Assembly (NCBI GenBank): GCA_900554225.1
Contig: USGH01000156.1
Coordinates: 1-6,506 of the forward strand
Source of the DNA: an uncultured Eubacteriales bacterium
Lineage (GTDB): Bacteria; Bacillota; Clostridia; Oscillospirales; CAG-272
Length of the DNA: 6,506 bases
Reading direction: 5' to 3'
Position numbers and translations under genes: made by a program. Within the stretch, counting starts at the first letter, position 1. Each line of letters begins with the position of its first letter. Shown in pieces: positions 1 through 5,396 of this stretch. Under the pieces are notes generated by a model, which saw only the letters and a program-made list of their open reading frames with translations, ran no database searches and was not told the origin of the DNA.

Positions 1-87
1 TGGCACTTGGTCCACGAATAATTGGGGAGAAAATGTACTTGAAAAAACTAAATCCTACCTTCCCATGTATAAAAGTTTTGCGGAGCG

Positions 88-109
88 CAATGAATCCTTG
101 GATTCATTG
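88..109. repeat. 22-bp palindrome downstream of the binding-protein gene
   Basis: Two perfect 10-bp arms (CAATGAATCC and GGATTCATTG) flank a TT centre. It lies 46 bases beyond the stop of the minus-strand solute-binding protein gene. No T-tract follows directly on the minus strand, so it is not a typical intrinsic terminator. In binding-protein operons a hairpin between this gene and the permease genes often stabilises the upstream mRNA and lowers permease expression. That role is inference here, because the downstream genes are outside the window. A DNA operator is the alternative. Confidence 0.6.
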
Positions 110-122
110 GTTCATAAGCGAC

Positions 123-149
123 CGTTCCCCTCGTTCCCCGCGTTCCGGA
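123..149. repeat. Three 9-bp direct repeats (CGTTCCCCN)
   Basis: CGTTCCCC occurs at 123 and 132, and the variant CGTTCCGG at 141, giving an exact 9-base period. The array sits just past the stop codon of the solute-binding protein gene (stop at 155-157, minus strand). The function is unknown, and short slippage-type repeats of this size can arise by chance. Confidence 0.5.
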
Positions 150-154
150 AAAGA

Positions 155-1669
155 TTATTTCGCCAGCGATTCTTCGAATTCGGTGAGGACATTGTCGAGG
201 GTTTTCTGACCGGCGGCTTCATTCTTGGCGTAGGCGGAGGCAAAATCGGTCTGCTTGGCGCCGAGCGGGGTCAGGAAGCACTTGGCGAGGAGGAAGTCGC
301 CCAGCACGCCATTGTAGGCAACGGCAAACGGGGACGTAATGGAGTCATGGATCAGGTCGATCATCGCCGCATCCTCCGCGCCGCCGACGTACTTCACCTT
401 CAGCGCATCCTCATAATATGCCGGGATCACCGTTTTGGACGTTTCGCGGCCGAGTACCTCCAGACACGTGAACACGAACGGCAGCTGATCCACCGGCGTG
501 GTCGTGAGAATCGCGCCGATTTCGGACGTGTCGTGCAGACTGGAGACATATCCGTCCTGCTCCAGATCCAGCTTCGGATACGGTGCCAGACCCACGCCAA
601 ATTCGATGTCGCGCATTTCTTCCAGGTCGCACAGACGGAGATACCCCACAAAGGCCGTCTCCGCGTTGGCGAACTTCTGGCGCAGATCCTCCGTGTCGCC
701 CTTCTTTGTCTTCGGCAGCGTACCGTCGCCCCAGTACAGCTCGTTCAGCTTTTCAAGGATCTTTACGGAACGCTCGTTGTTGAAGCAGTACGTGACGCTT
801 CCGTCCGATTTGTCGATAAACTGCACATCAAAGCCCATCAGCACCGGGATCATCGGTCCCCATGCGCCGATCACGGTATAGCCGAACTGGTCGCCCTCCG
901 CGAGCGTACCGTCGCCGTTGGTGTCCACGGTCAGCTCCTCCGTCAGCGTGATCATCTCGTCCACGGTCCACTTGCCGTCGAGAACGATGTTCTGCACGTA
1001 CGCCGCGTCTCCCATGTGGTCACCGATGAGCGATTTGTTGTAGTACAGCACGTGCGCGGAAGCCAGCGAGTCCGTGAAATAGTCGCCGACAAGCATATAC
1101 ATCGCGCCCGGCACGAACTCAAGGTCACGAATCGCGTCGCCGTACCAGTAGGACTTCTCGAAATCGAGGATCCCCGTGTCCTTGACGGAGTGGAAGTATC
1201 CCTTCGGTGCCAGCTTCGCGAGACAGAACATATCGTTTATCACCACGTCGAACTGGCTGTCTCCGGCAAGCACGATCTTCTCGATCTGCGTGTTCGCGTT
1301 GGAGTACGTCCATTCCGACGGCGTGATCTCCAGCTTCACGTTCAAAAACTCCTGCACATCCTCGTTCCGCTTGTAGACGGCGTCGTTCACGATCTCGCCG
1401 TTCATCTCTCCGGACCCTGCGATGAGTCTGTGCGCGTTTGTCGAGTCGTAGGAGTCGTTGGAGGAATTGATCCGCAGCGACTTCCCGCCGAAATCGGTAT
1501 CCGCAAACGGATCCGGCTCGGTCTCCGGTTCGGTTTCCTGCACCGTTTCCCCATTCTCGGCATTCGGAATGTTCGTCTCCGGTTTGTCCTCTGTGCTTCC
1601 ACAGGCTGTCAATGCACCGGCGGTGAGCAGTCCGGCAAGGAGTAGGGCAAGCATTCTTCTATTTGTCAT
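155..1669 (-). CDS. Lipoprotein extracellular solute-binding protein of a sugar-type ABC importer
   Basis: This 504-residue protein should capture a substrate, probably an oligosaccharide, at the outer membrane face and deliver it to an ABC permease. A basic N-terminus (MTNRR) and hydrophobic core end in the lipobox LTAC, so Cys23 is the likely lipidated first mature residue. A Glu/Pro/Thr-rich linker (about 30-56) precedes the folded part. Length and pattern fit family-1-type carbohydrate-binding proteins of Clostridia: substrate-lobe segments near 136-150 (GDSQFDVVINDM), YYNKSLI at 209-215, and a hinge and C-terminal lobe after 270. Residues 249-260 (DTNGDGTLAEGD) form an EF-hand-like calcium loop, seen in relatives. 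The start is set by GGAGG five bases upstream of ATG. No permease gene is visible; it would lie left of position 1. The exact ligand cannot be read from the sequence. Transcription probably starts about 116 bases upstream, under a cre-like site. Confidence 0.93.
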   Translation of the reverse strand: MTNRRMLALLLAGLLTAGALTACGSTEDKPETNIPNAENGETVQETEPETEPDPFADTDFGGKSLRINSSNDSYDSTNAHRLIAGSGEMNGEIVNDAVYKRNEDVQEFLNVKLEITPSEWTYSNANTQIEKIVLAGDSQFDVVINDMFCLAKLAPKGYFHSVKDTGILDFEKSYWYGDAIRDLEFVPGAMYMLVGDYFTDSLASAHVLYYNKSLIGDHMGDAAYVQNIVLDGKWTVDEMITLTEELTVDTNGDGTLAEGDQFGYTVIGAWGPMIPVLMGFDVQFIDKSDGSVTYCFNNERSVKILEKLNELYWGDGTLPKTKKGDTEDLRQKFANAETAFVGYLRLCDLEEMRDIEFGVGLAPYPKLDLEQDGYVSSLHDTSEIGAILTTTPVDQLPFVFTCLEVLGRETSKTVIPAYYEDALKVKYVGGAEDAAMIDLIHDSITSPFAVAYNGVLGDFLLAKCFLTPLGAKQTDFASAYAKNEAAGQKTLDNVLTEFEESLAK

Positions 1670-1733
1670 GGCAACCTCCCATATCGCGCGCCACGGCGTA
1701 TGTATGTTTCAGGACGCTCTGCGAATATAGCCT

Positions 1734-1749
1734 GAGAAACCGTTTACGT
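1734..1749 (-). promoter_or_regulatory. cre-like catabolite repression site in the leader of the binding-protein gene
   Basis: Read on the minus strand, the site ACGTAAACGGTTTCTC matches 13 of 16 positions of the Firmicutes cre consensus WTGNAARCGNWWWCAW, including the whole AARCG core and the WWWC half. It lies about 37-52 bases downstream of the predicted transcription start, a place where CcpA-type repressors act as roadblocks. Glucose repression of a sugar-binding protein would make sense. It could instead be an operator for a local LacI-family regulator. The three mismatches keep confidence moderate. Confidence 0.4.
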
Positions 1750-1791
1750 GCAGAGCTGCCTGACCCGCCTGCGCATTTTTTATCCACCTTT

Positions 1792-1820
1792 ATTATATCA
1801 ACCACGCACAAGAATGTCAA
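1792..1820 (-). promoter_or_regulatory. Consensus SigA promoter of the solute-binding protein gene
   Basis: On the minus strand, -35 TTGACA (1815-1820) and -10 TATAAT (1792-1797) are both perfect and separated by 17 bases. The expected start is near 1785, leaving a leader of about 116 bases before the ATG. A fully consensus promoter fits a binding protein made in large amounts and implies that regulation comes from repression, for example at the cre-like site. Confidence 0.88.
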
Positions 1821-1907
1821 GCATTTTTTGTATTTTATCTTGCGCTTTGCCAGATTTAATATAGTTATTTTTGTAGTTACAATCTTCGGGCTTCCGCACA
1901 GCATGAA

Positions 1908-1954
1908 AAAATCCGGCGAAAAAAGCGCGATGGCACGCCCATTTGCCGGATTTT
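1908..1954. repeat. Long inverted repeat between the divergent promoters
   Basis: AAAATCCGGC (1908-1917) pairs perfectly with GCCGGATTTT (1945-1954). The stem can extend by AAA/TTT past a bulged G1918, leaving about 20 bases in the loop. On the minus strand it ends in six T's (1906-1911), so it has the form of a bidirectional intrinsic terminator. Its right arm ends two bases before the extended -10 of the plus-strand gene and so occupies the place of a -35 box. It could be a terminator that insulates the divergent units, or an operator whose ligand blocks the rightward promoter. Confidence 0.65.
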
Positions 1955-1955
1955 G

Positions 1956-1964
1956 TGGTATAAT
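1956..1964 (+). promoter_or_regulatory. Extended -10 promoter of the SASA hydrolase gene
   Basis: TGGTATAAT contains a perfect -10 hexamer (1959-1964) with the TGn extension. No good -35 lies 16-18 bases upstream, which is usual for extended -10 promoters. The start would be near 1971, giving a leader of about 23 bases that carries GGAGG at 1984-1988, five bases before the ATG. Confidence 0.72.
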
Positions 1965-1993
1965 GATAGCATACAATTCCACCGGAGGTATCC

Positions 1994-3427
1994 ATGCTTC
2001 ATATCGATTCCGTACATGATTTTCAGATTTTCCAGCAAACGGGCGGTTATGCCGATATTCCCGTGCGCGGCAGCGTGGTCTTTGAAGAAAAGGCGATGCC
2101 GCAGGTCATGCTGCTTCTGCTGCGGGAGGACGACTCCACCCTTGTGACCGCCCCCCAGACTGCCCCGATTCTCCCGGACGGCACGTTTTCCACCGTCCTC
2201 CACGCACCGGTCGGCGGCCATTACACGCTGCTCTGCGCCCTTTGCCGCGCCGTTGGAAACGGGGATTATGTCACCGCCGCCGATTGGCCGGACTGCGGAC
2301 ACGACGCGATCCCCTCGACTGCCGTCTACCACATCGGTGTGGGCGAGGTATTCCTCATCGCGGGACAGTCCAATGCGTCCGGTGTCGGCAAGACCCCCGG
2401 CTTCGATCCGCCGCATCCGCTCGTCCATCTCTGCCGCAATTCCCTGACATGGACGACCGCCGCGCATCCCACCAACGATTCCACGGACACGGCGCACCCC
2501 GGCAACGCGGACTTTTATCTTCCCGGCACCTCGCCGTATCTCCGGTTTGGCACCGCCATGTGCCGTGCGCTCGGCTGTCCGATCGGGCTGGTTTCCGTTT
2601 CCCGCGGCGATACCTATCTCGGACAATGGCTGCCGGAGGACGATGAGACACAGGCGGCGTTCCCGCAGCAGGACGGTTATCCGGCGGGACTGCTCTGGCA
2701 CGTGATCGAAAGTGCCGCCGCTGCCGTGGACGGAAAAATTGCCGGTGTGGCGTGGTATCAGGGGGAGAACGACGCGGATATCCCCGCCATGTGCGAGGCA
2801 TACGGCGCACGATTTGCACGGTTTGCGGCGCACGTCCGTCGGCTGTTCCACGCACCGGAGCTGCCGTTCTACACCGTGCAGATCAACAAATCCACGGAGG
2901 GACGCACCTCTCCGGAGCTTGCCGGACGGATGCGGGAGGAACAGCGGCAGGCAGCGCACCGGATCCCGCACGTATACGTGGTTCCCGCGCACGATCTGCC
3001 CATGTCGGATCACGTACACAACAATACGGCGGCAAACGGCGTGATCGGCGAACGGCTGGCGTGGTCCGCGCTGGAGAACGAATATCACCTGCCCTATTTC
3101 GGCAAGGCACCGGACGCCATCTCGGCGAAGCGCACACGCACGGATACCGGTATGCAGGTGCAGGTGCTGTTTGACAACGTGGTGATGGGCCTTTCGGATT
3201 TCGGCTGTACCGCACCGATCGTCCGGCTGCGCACCGACGGGAACGGAACGCTCCCCATTCGCAGTGCAGAATGCCGCGGGAACGCGCTGTATGTCCGCAC
3301 AGACCTGTACGACGGCCCGCTGACGATCGATATTGCCTATGAAGCTCTGCCGTCCGTGCCGGTCCTACCCATCGATCGCGGTACGGGGATGCCGCTCCTT
3401 GGCGTGTACGGCATGGCGGTGGAATAA
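1994..3427 (+). CDS. Cytoplasmic SGNH/SASA-family carbohydrate esterase (sialate O-acetylesterase-like)
   Basis: This 477-residue protein belongs by motif to the SASA family of SGNH hydrolases, which remove O-acetyl groups from sialic acids, xylan or other glycans. Block I is GQSNASG (124-130) with nucleophile Ser126. The GGT-type block appears as SRGDTYLGQW near 203-212. The WYQGEND block spans 254-260. The catalytic Asp/His pair is DHVH (339-342), so the triad is probably Ser126, Asp339, His342. Residues 1-115 look like a beta-sandwich domain placed before the catalytic part, as is common in this family, and 375-477 look like another beta-rich domain. There is no signal peptide or membrane segment, so it should act in the cytoplasm on imported sugars. 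The start is set by GGAGG five bases upstream. It is divergent from the solute-binding protein gene and convergent with the sigma operon. The substrate cannot be assigned from sequence alone. Confidence 0.9.
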   Translation: MLHIDSVHDFQIFQQTGGYADIPVRGSVVFEEKAMPQVMLLLLREDDSTLVTAPQTAPILPDGTFSTVLHAPVGGHYTLLCALCRAVGNGDYVTAADWPDCGHDAIPSTAVYHIGVGEVFLIAGQSNASGVGKTPGFDPPHPLVHLCRNSLTWTTAAHPTNDSTDTAHPGNADFYLPGTSPYLRFGTAMCRALGCPIGLVSVSRGDTYLGQWLPEDDETQAAFPQQDGYPAGLLWHVIESAAAAVDGKIAGVAWYQGENDADIPAMCEAYGARFARFAAHVRRLFHAPELPFYTVQINKSTEGRTSPELAGRMREEQRQAAHRIPHVYVVPAHDLPMSDHVHNNTAANGVIGERLAWSALENEYHLPYFGKAPDAISAKRTRTDTGMQVQVLFDNVVMGLSDFGCTAPIVRLRTDGNGTLPIRSAECRGNALYVRTDLYDGPLTIDIAYEALPSVPVLPIDRGTGMPLLGVYGMAVE

Positions 3428-3456
3428 AAAAAGGCACGGAGCGATTGCCCCATGCC
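3426..3456 (-). terminator. Intrinsic terminator for leftward transcription, overlapping the hydrolase stop codon
   Basis: Read on the minus strand, GGCATGGGGC and GCTCCGTGCC form a 10-bp stem with two G-U wobbles and an AATC loop, followed at once by seven T's (3426-3432). Read on the plus strand, the two wobbles become C-A and A-C mismatches, so the hairpin is built for leftward transcripts, i.e. the sigma/anti-sigma operon and the proposed small RNA. Part of the T-tract is the TAA stop of the convergent hydrolase gene. Confidence 0.82.
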
Positions 3457-3475
3457 CTGATTTTTCCATAGACAA

Positions 3476-3552
3476 ACAAAAACCGTTGACCTGCTCAATG
3501 CAATCCGGGGTACAATTCCCCGGGTGGAAAACAGTCCCCAACGGCTTTTTGT
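3476..3552. terminator. 77-base hairpin with A/T flanks, possible bidirectional terminator
   Basis: CAAAAACCGTTG (3477-3488) pairs with CAACGG-C-TTTTTG (3539-3551) around an inner perfect hairpin at 3505-3523. Both strands end the stem in five T's, and the element lies between convergent genes, so it can act as the terminator of the plus-strand hydrolase gene. For the minus strand the same element is the first domain of the proposed small RNA. The loop of about 50 bases is larger than in ordinary terminators, which is why a double role seems likely. Confidence 0.55.
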
Positions 3553-3558
3553 ATCCAG

Positions 3559-3587
3559 AGTATACACGATACCGGCGCGCCTGTCAA
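3559..3587 (-). promoter_or_regulatory. Strong SigA promoter inside the convergent intergenic region
   Basis: On the minus strand, -35 TTGACA (3582-3587, perfect) and -10 TATACT (3559-3564, one mismatch) are 17 bases apart. The predicted +1 is A3552. No protein gene lies downstream on this strand before a terminator. The promoter therefore points at the small RNA and sits 48 bases after the stop of the anti-sigma gene. Confidence 0.78.
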
Positions 3588-3634
3588 GAGAGAACGCTTA
3601 GGTGTAACACAAATGAAACCATTCGTGCGCTTCC

Positions 3635-5344
3635 TTATTTTACGCTGTTCCGTATCGCGGCGTTCTCCTTGCAGATCCGGTTCTCGTATGCGTTCTGACA
3701 ACTGTTTGCGGACGTGGACGCGGGGACATCGTATGTCGGGAAGTAGAGCTTCTCGTCGATGGTCCGCTCCAGTCCGAGCATCGACACGATGGTGTAGAAC
3801 GTCTCATGGGAGATCTGCATATCGCACACCAGCTCCGCAAGGGTGAAATCCGAGGCGGTCTGATAGCCGTGCTCCGTCATCCATTTGGCGTATTTTTCCG
3901 GCGCGATGTAGGAGATCAACGCCCATTTTACCTGATTCTGCGCGACAAAGACGGGATCTACGGTGTTTTTTGCCGCCATTTTCGATTCCGTCAGCGCATC
4001 CGGGGAAAGCTCCGTCTCCATCTCCGTGTCGTCCGCCGCGGCATTCGCCATACCGCCCATCAGGGAGAGCACCGGCGTAAGGGAATCTGTGTTTCCTGCA
4101 TTCTCCGGAATTGCCGTGCCGTCCTCCGTCGCAAGTGCAGCGTCCTCCGATACGGTGTCCGTGGTGTTGCCTGCCGCATTCGAGCCGTGGTCAGTCCCGC
4201 TTGCCGTGGGATCGTCCGTGAACAGCGGCGGGACAGGATGGTGGGAGTGCACAGAACCGCTCGTGGAATTGCTTGCAGAACCGCTCATGGTGTTACTCGC
4301 AGAGCCGCTTGTGGAGCCGCTCACTGCGCCGGGATTGCCGACAGTGGATCCAGTTTCCGCAGAGGTCTCTGCCGCACCGTCCGTTGTGATCTGCGCGCCG
4401 CCCGGATTGAGGAATCTGCGCGGCGGTTCGGTTTCTGTCGTGGACGCGGAGGTCTCCTGCTTGTTCGCTGCTCCCCCGGAGGTGGCGGTGTTCTTGCCGG
4501 AATCGGTTCCCGCGTTGGAGGAGCTGTTGTTCTTGCCGGAACCGGTTCCCGCGTTGGAGGAGCTGTTGTTCTTTCCGGAACCGGTTCCCGCGTTGGAGGA
4601 GTTATTGTTCTTTCCGGAACCGGTTCCCGCGTTGGAGGAGCTGTTGTTCTTGCCGGAACCGGTTCCCGCATTGGAGGAGCCGTTGTTCTTGCCGGATGTG
4701 CTGCCGCCATGGGGCTTTTCATCGGCATCGCACGTGGTGTCCGTGATCTCCTCCACCTCGATCTCCGCTTCTGTATCCGGAACGGCGGCATCGGACGGGG
4801 CTTCCTCCCGCGCATCCTCCGGCGATTCTGGCAGAAGGACAGCGGCGGTTTCATATGCATCGGGATCGGCAGCCCCCGTTTCGGCTTCATATGCTGCCGT
4901 ATCGGAGACGACCGCAGGCTGTGCCCCGTTCAGTGCCATTTCCGTCGCCGCAGAGCTCTTGCGGAGCATCGGACTTGCGACAAGGGCGAGCGAGCAGATC
5001 ATCACGAAACAGGCGGCGGCACTGCCCCAACGGAGGATCGTCCGGCGCATTTTCCGTTTGCGCGTCATCACGCCGATCTTCGCCATCACGTCCCGGCGCA
5101 GATTCTCCGGCGGTGCGGGATACGCGGATTGCAGCAGGGCGCGCAGCAGGGCATCCTCCTCCGTCTCTCCGTCACCCGGCGCATCCGCATCGGGGGCAGG
5201 GATCCCGGGCAGCACAAGCGGCGGCGGCAGCGGCTTATCGACATGAGACACGCCGGACAGATCGTGCAGCAGTGCCTCTTCCTCCGGCGTGAGAACGTCG
5301 CCATTCCCGTTTTCTGTATTCCGTTGTAGGCGGCGTTTCTTCAT
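3635..5344 (-). CDS. Probable membrane anti-sigma factor with extracytoplasmic tandem repeats
   Basis: Seen: about 101 mainly polar N-terminal residues, with helical acidic segments near 20-30 and 60-75 and a basic stretch just before the membrane (VMTRKRKMRR). One membrane segment follows at about 102-125. Next come an Asp/Glu/Ala-rich part (150-211), five 13-residue repeats of the type SGKNNSSSNAGTG (217-281), a Ser/Gly region (342-364), and a C-terminal helical-looking domain (about 463-569). The repeats place the C-terminal domain far outside the membrane, perhaps across the wall. The gene directly follows an ECF sigma gene, the usual place for its anti-sigma partner, and the N-terminal layout fits that. 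No zinc-type HxxxCxxC motif is present. The frame is open up to 5389, but that ATG has no ribosome site. ATG 5344 lies ten bases after AAGGA, so 569 residues are preferred; ATG 5348-5350 is also possible. The anti-sigma role is inference. Confidence 0.75.
   Translation of the reverse strand: MKKRRLQRNTENGNGDVLTPEEEALLHDLSGVSHVDKPLPPPLVLPGIPAPDADAPGDGETEEDALLRALLQSAYPAPPENLRRDVMAKIGVMTRKRKMRRTILRWGSAAACFVMICSLALVASPMLRKSSAATEMALNGAQPAVVSDTAAYEAETGAADPDAYETAAVLLPESPEDAREEAPSDAAVPDTEAEIEVEEITDTTCDADEKPHGGSTSGKNNGSSNAGTGSGKNNSSSNAGTGSGKNNNSSNAGTGSGKNNSSSNAGTGSGKNNSSSNAGTDSGKNTATSGGAANKQETSASTTETEPPRRFLNPGGAQITTDGAAETSAETGSTVGNPGAVSGSTSGSASNTMSGSASNSTSGSVHSHHPVPPLFTDDPTASGTDHGSNAAGNTTDTVSEDAALATEDGTAIPENAGNTDSLTPVLSLMGGMANAAADDTEMETELSPDALTESKMAAKNTVDPVFVAQNQVKWALISYIAPEKYAKWMTEHGYQTASDFTLAELVCDMQISHETFYTIVSMLGLERTIDEKLYFPTYDVPASTSANSCQNAYENRICKENAAIRNSVK
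4502..4696. repeat. Five 39-bp tandem repeats within the anti-sigma gene
   Basis: Five in-frame 39-base units encode SGKNN(S/G/N)SSNAGT(G/D). A sixth partial unit (SGKN) continues to about 4490. Units differ by only a few bases, several of them silent or in one Ser/Asn/Gly codon. This points to recent expansion by slippage or unequal recombination, and the copy number is likely to vary between strains. Because the unit length is a multiple of three, changes in number alter linker length without breaking the frame. Confidence 0.95.
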
Positions 5345-5354
5345 TATCATCAGA

Positions 5355-5362
5355 TCCTTTCC
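5355..5362 (-). promoter_or_regulatory. Ribosome site that decides the anti-sigma start
   Basis: On the minus strand GGAAAGGA lies 10 bases before ATG 5342-5344 and only 4 bases before ATG 5348-5350. The first ATG of the frame (5387-5389), seven bases after the sigma stop codon, is preceded by AACGTCC with no purine-rich site. The start at 5344 therefore has the best spacing. Confidence 0.55.
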
Positions 5363-5396
5363 AGGGCGATCGTTTCTCTTACTTCTCATTGGACGT

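Larger units (their letters stand above)
1670..1993. other. Divergent intergenic control region (324 bases, no gene)
   Basis: This stretch separates two divergent genes and is clearly more AT-rich than they are. From left to right it holds the ribosome site of the binding-protein gene (1675-1679), a leader of about 116 bases with a cre-like site, a consensus SigA promoter on the minus strand, an AT-rich spacer, a long inverted repeat, an extended -10 promoter on the plus strand, and the ribosome site GGAGG (1984-1988). Short open frames across it lack ribosome sites and resemble nothing I recognise, so no gene is called. Confidence 0.8.
3426..3552 (-). ncRNA. Candidate free-standing small RNA (about 127 nt), family not recognised
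   Basis: A strong minus-strand SigA promoter predicts a start at A3552. From there the transcript folds back. ACAAAAA, a bulged G and CCGTTG pair with CAACGG and TTTTTGT (3476-3488), giving 13 pairs that begin at the first nucleotide. Inside is a near-symmetric open region (15 nt against 16 nt) capped by a perfect 6-bp GC hairpin (CCGGGG/CCCCGG, 7-nt loop). A short linker leads to the intrinsic terminator at 3426-3456. The match of +1 to the stem base, and the terminator oriented for this strand, support a real RNA. It has no credible open frame and serves no downstream gene, because the next gene is antisense. It lies in the 3' region of the anti-sigma mRNA. The rod-with-bubble shape recalls 6S RNA, but it is much shorter, so I do not assign it. 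Confidence 0.5.

Noticed and set aside
65..1645. A 526-codon open frame on the plus strand, antisense to the solute-binding protein gene
   Set aside because: It has no ribosome site, its product is Arg/His/Val-rich with no recognisable motif, and it mirrors a well-supported lipoprotein gene. Long antisense frames are common where codon use is GC-rich.
1659..1982. A 107-codon minus-strand frame across the divergent intergenic region
   Set aside because: It would cover the consensus promoter and the inverted repeat, has no ribosome site, and its translation follows the AT-rich composition and shows no protein-like pattern.
1877..3088. A 403-codon minus-strand frame across the hydrolase gene
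   Set aside because: It lies antisense to clear SGNH motifs (GQSN, WYQGEND, DxxH), lacks a ribosome site and ends within the divergent promoter region.
3486..3516. A plus-strand promoter-like pair TTGACC / TACAAT
   Set aside because: The 19-base spacer is too long, both boxes are imperfect, and the hexamers lie inside arms of the hairpin. No gene follows on that strand.
3505..3523. A tRNA T-arm-like hairpin on the plus strand (CGGGG-TACAATT-CCCCG)
   Set aside because: The loop differs from TTCRANY at the second position, and no acceptor, D or anticodon arms can be built around it. It is better explained as the cap of the larger hairpin.
3806..5329. Long plus-strand frames (507 and 427 codons) antisense to the anti-sigma gene
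   Set aside because: They result from the low-complexity repeats and GC-rich third positions. The translations are Gly/Arg- or Ser/Pro/Glu-rich repeats without domains, and the sigma-gene context supports the minus strand.
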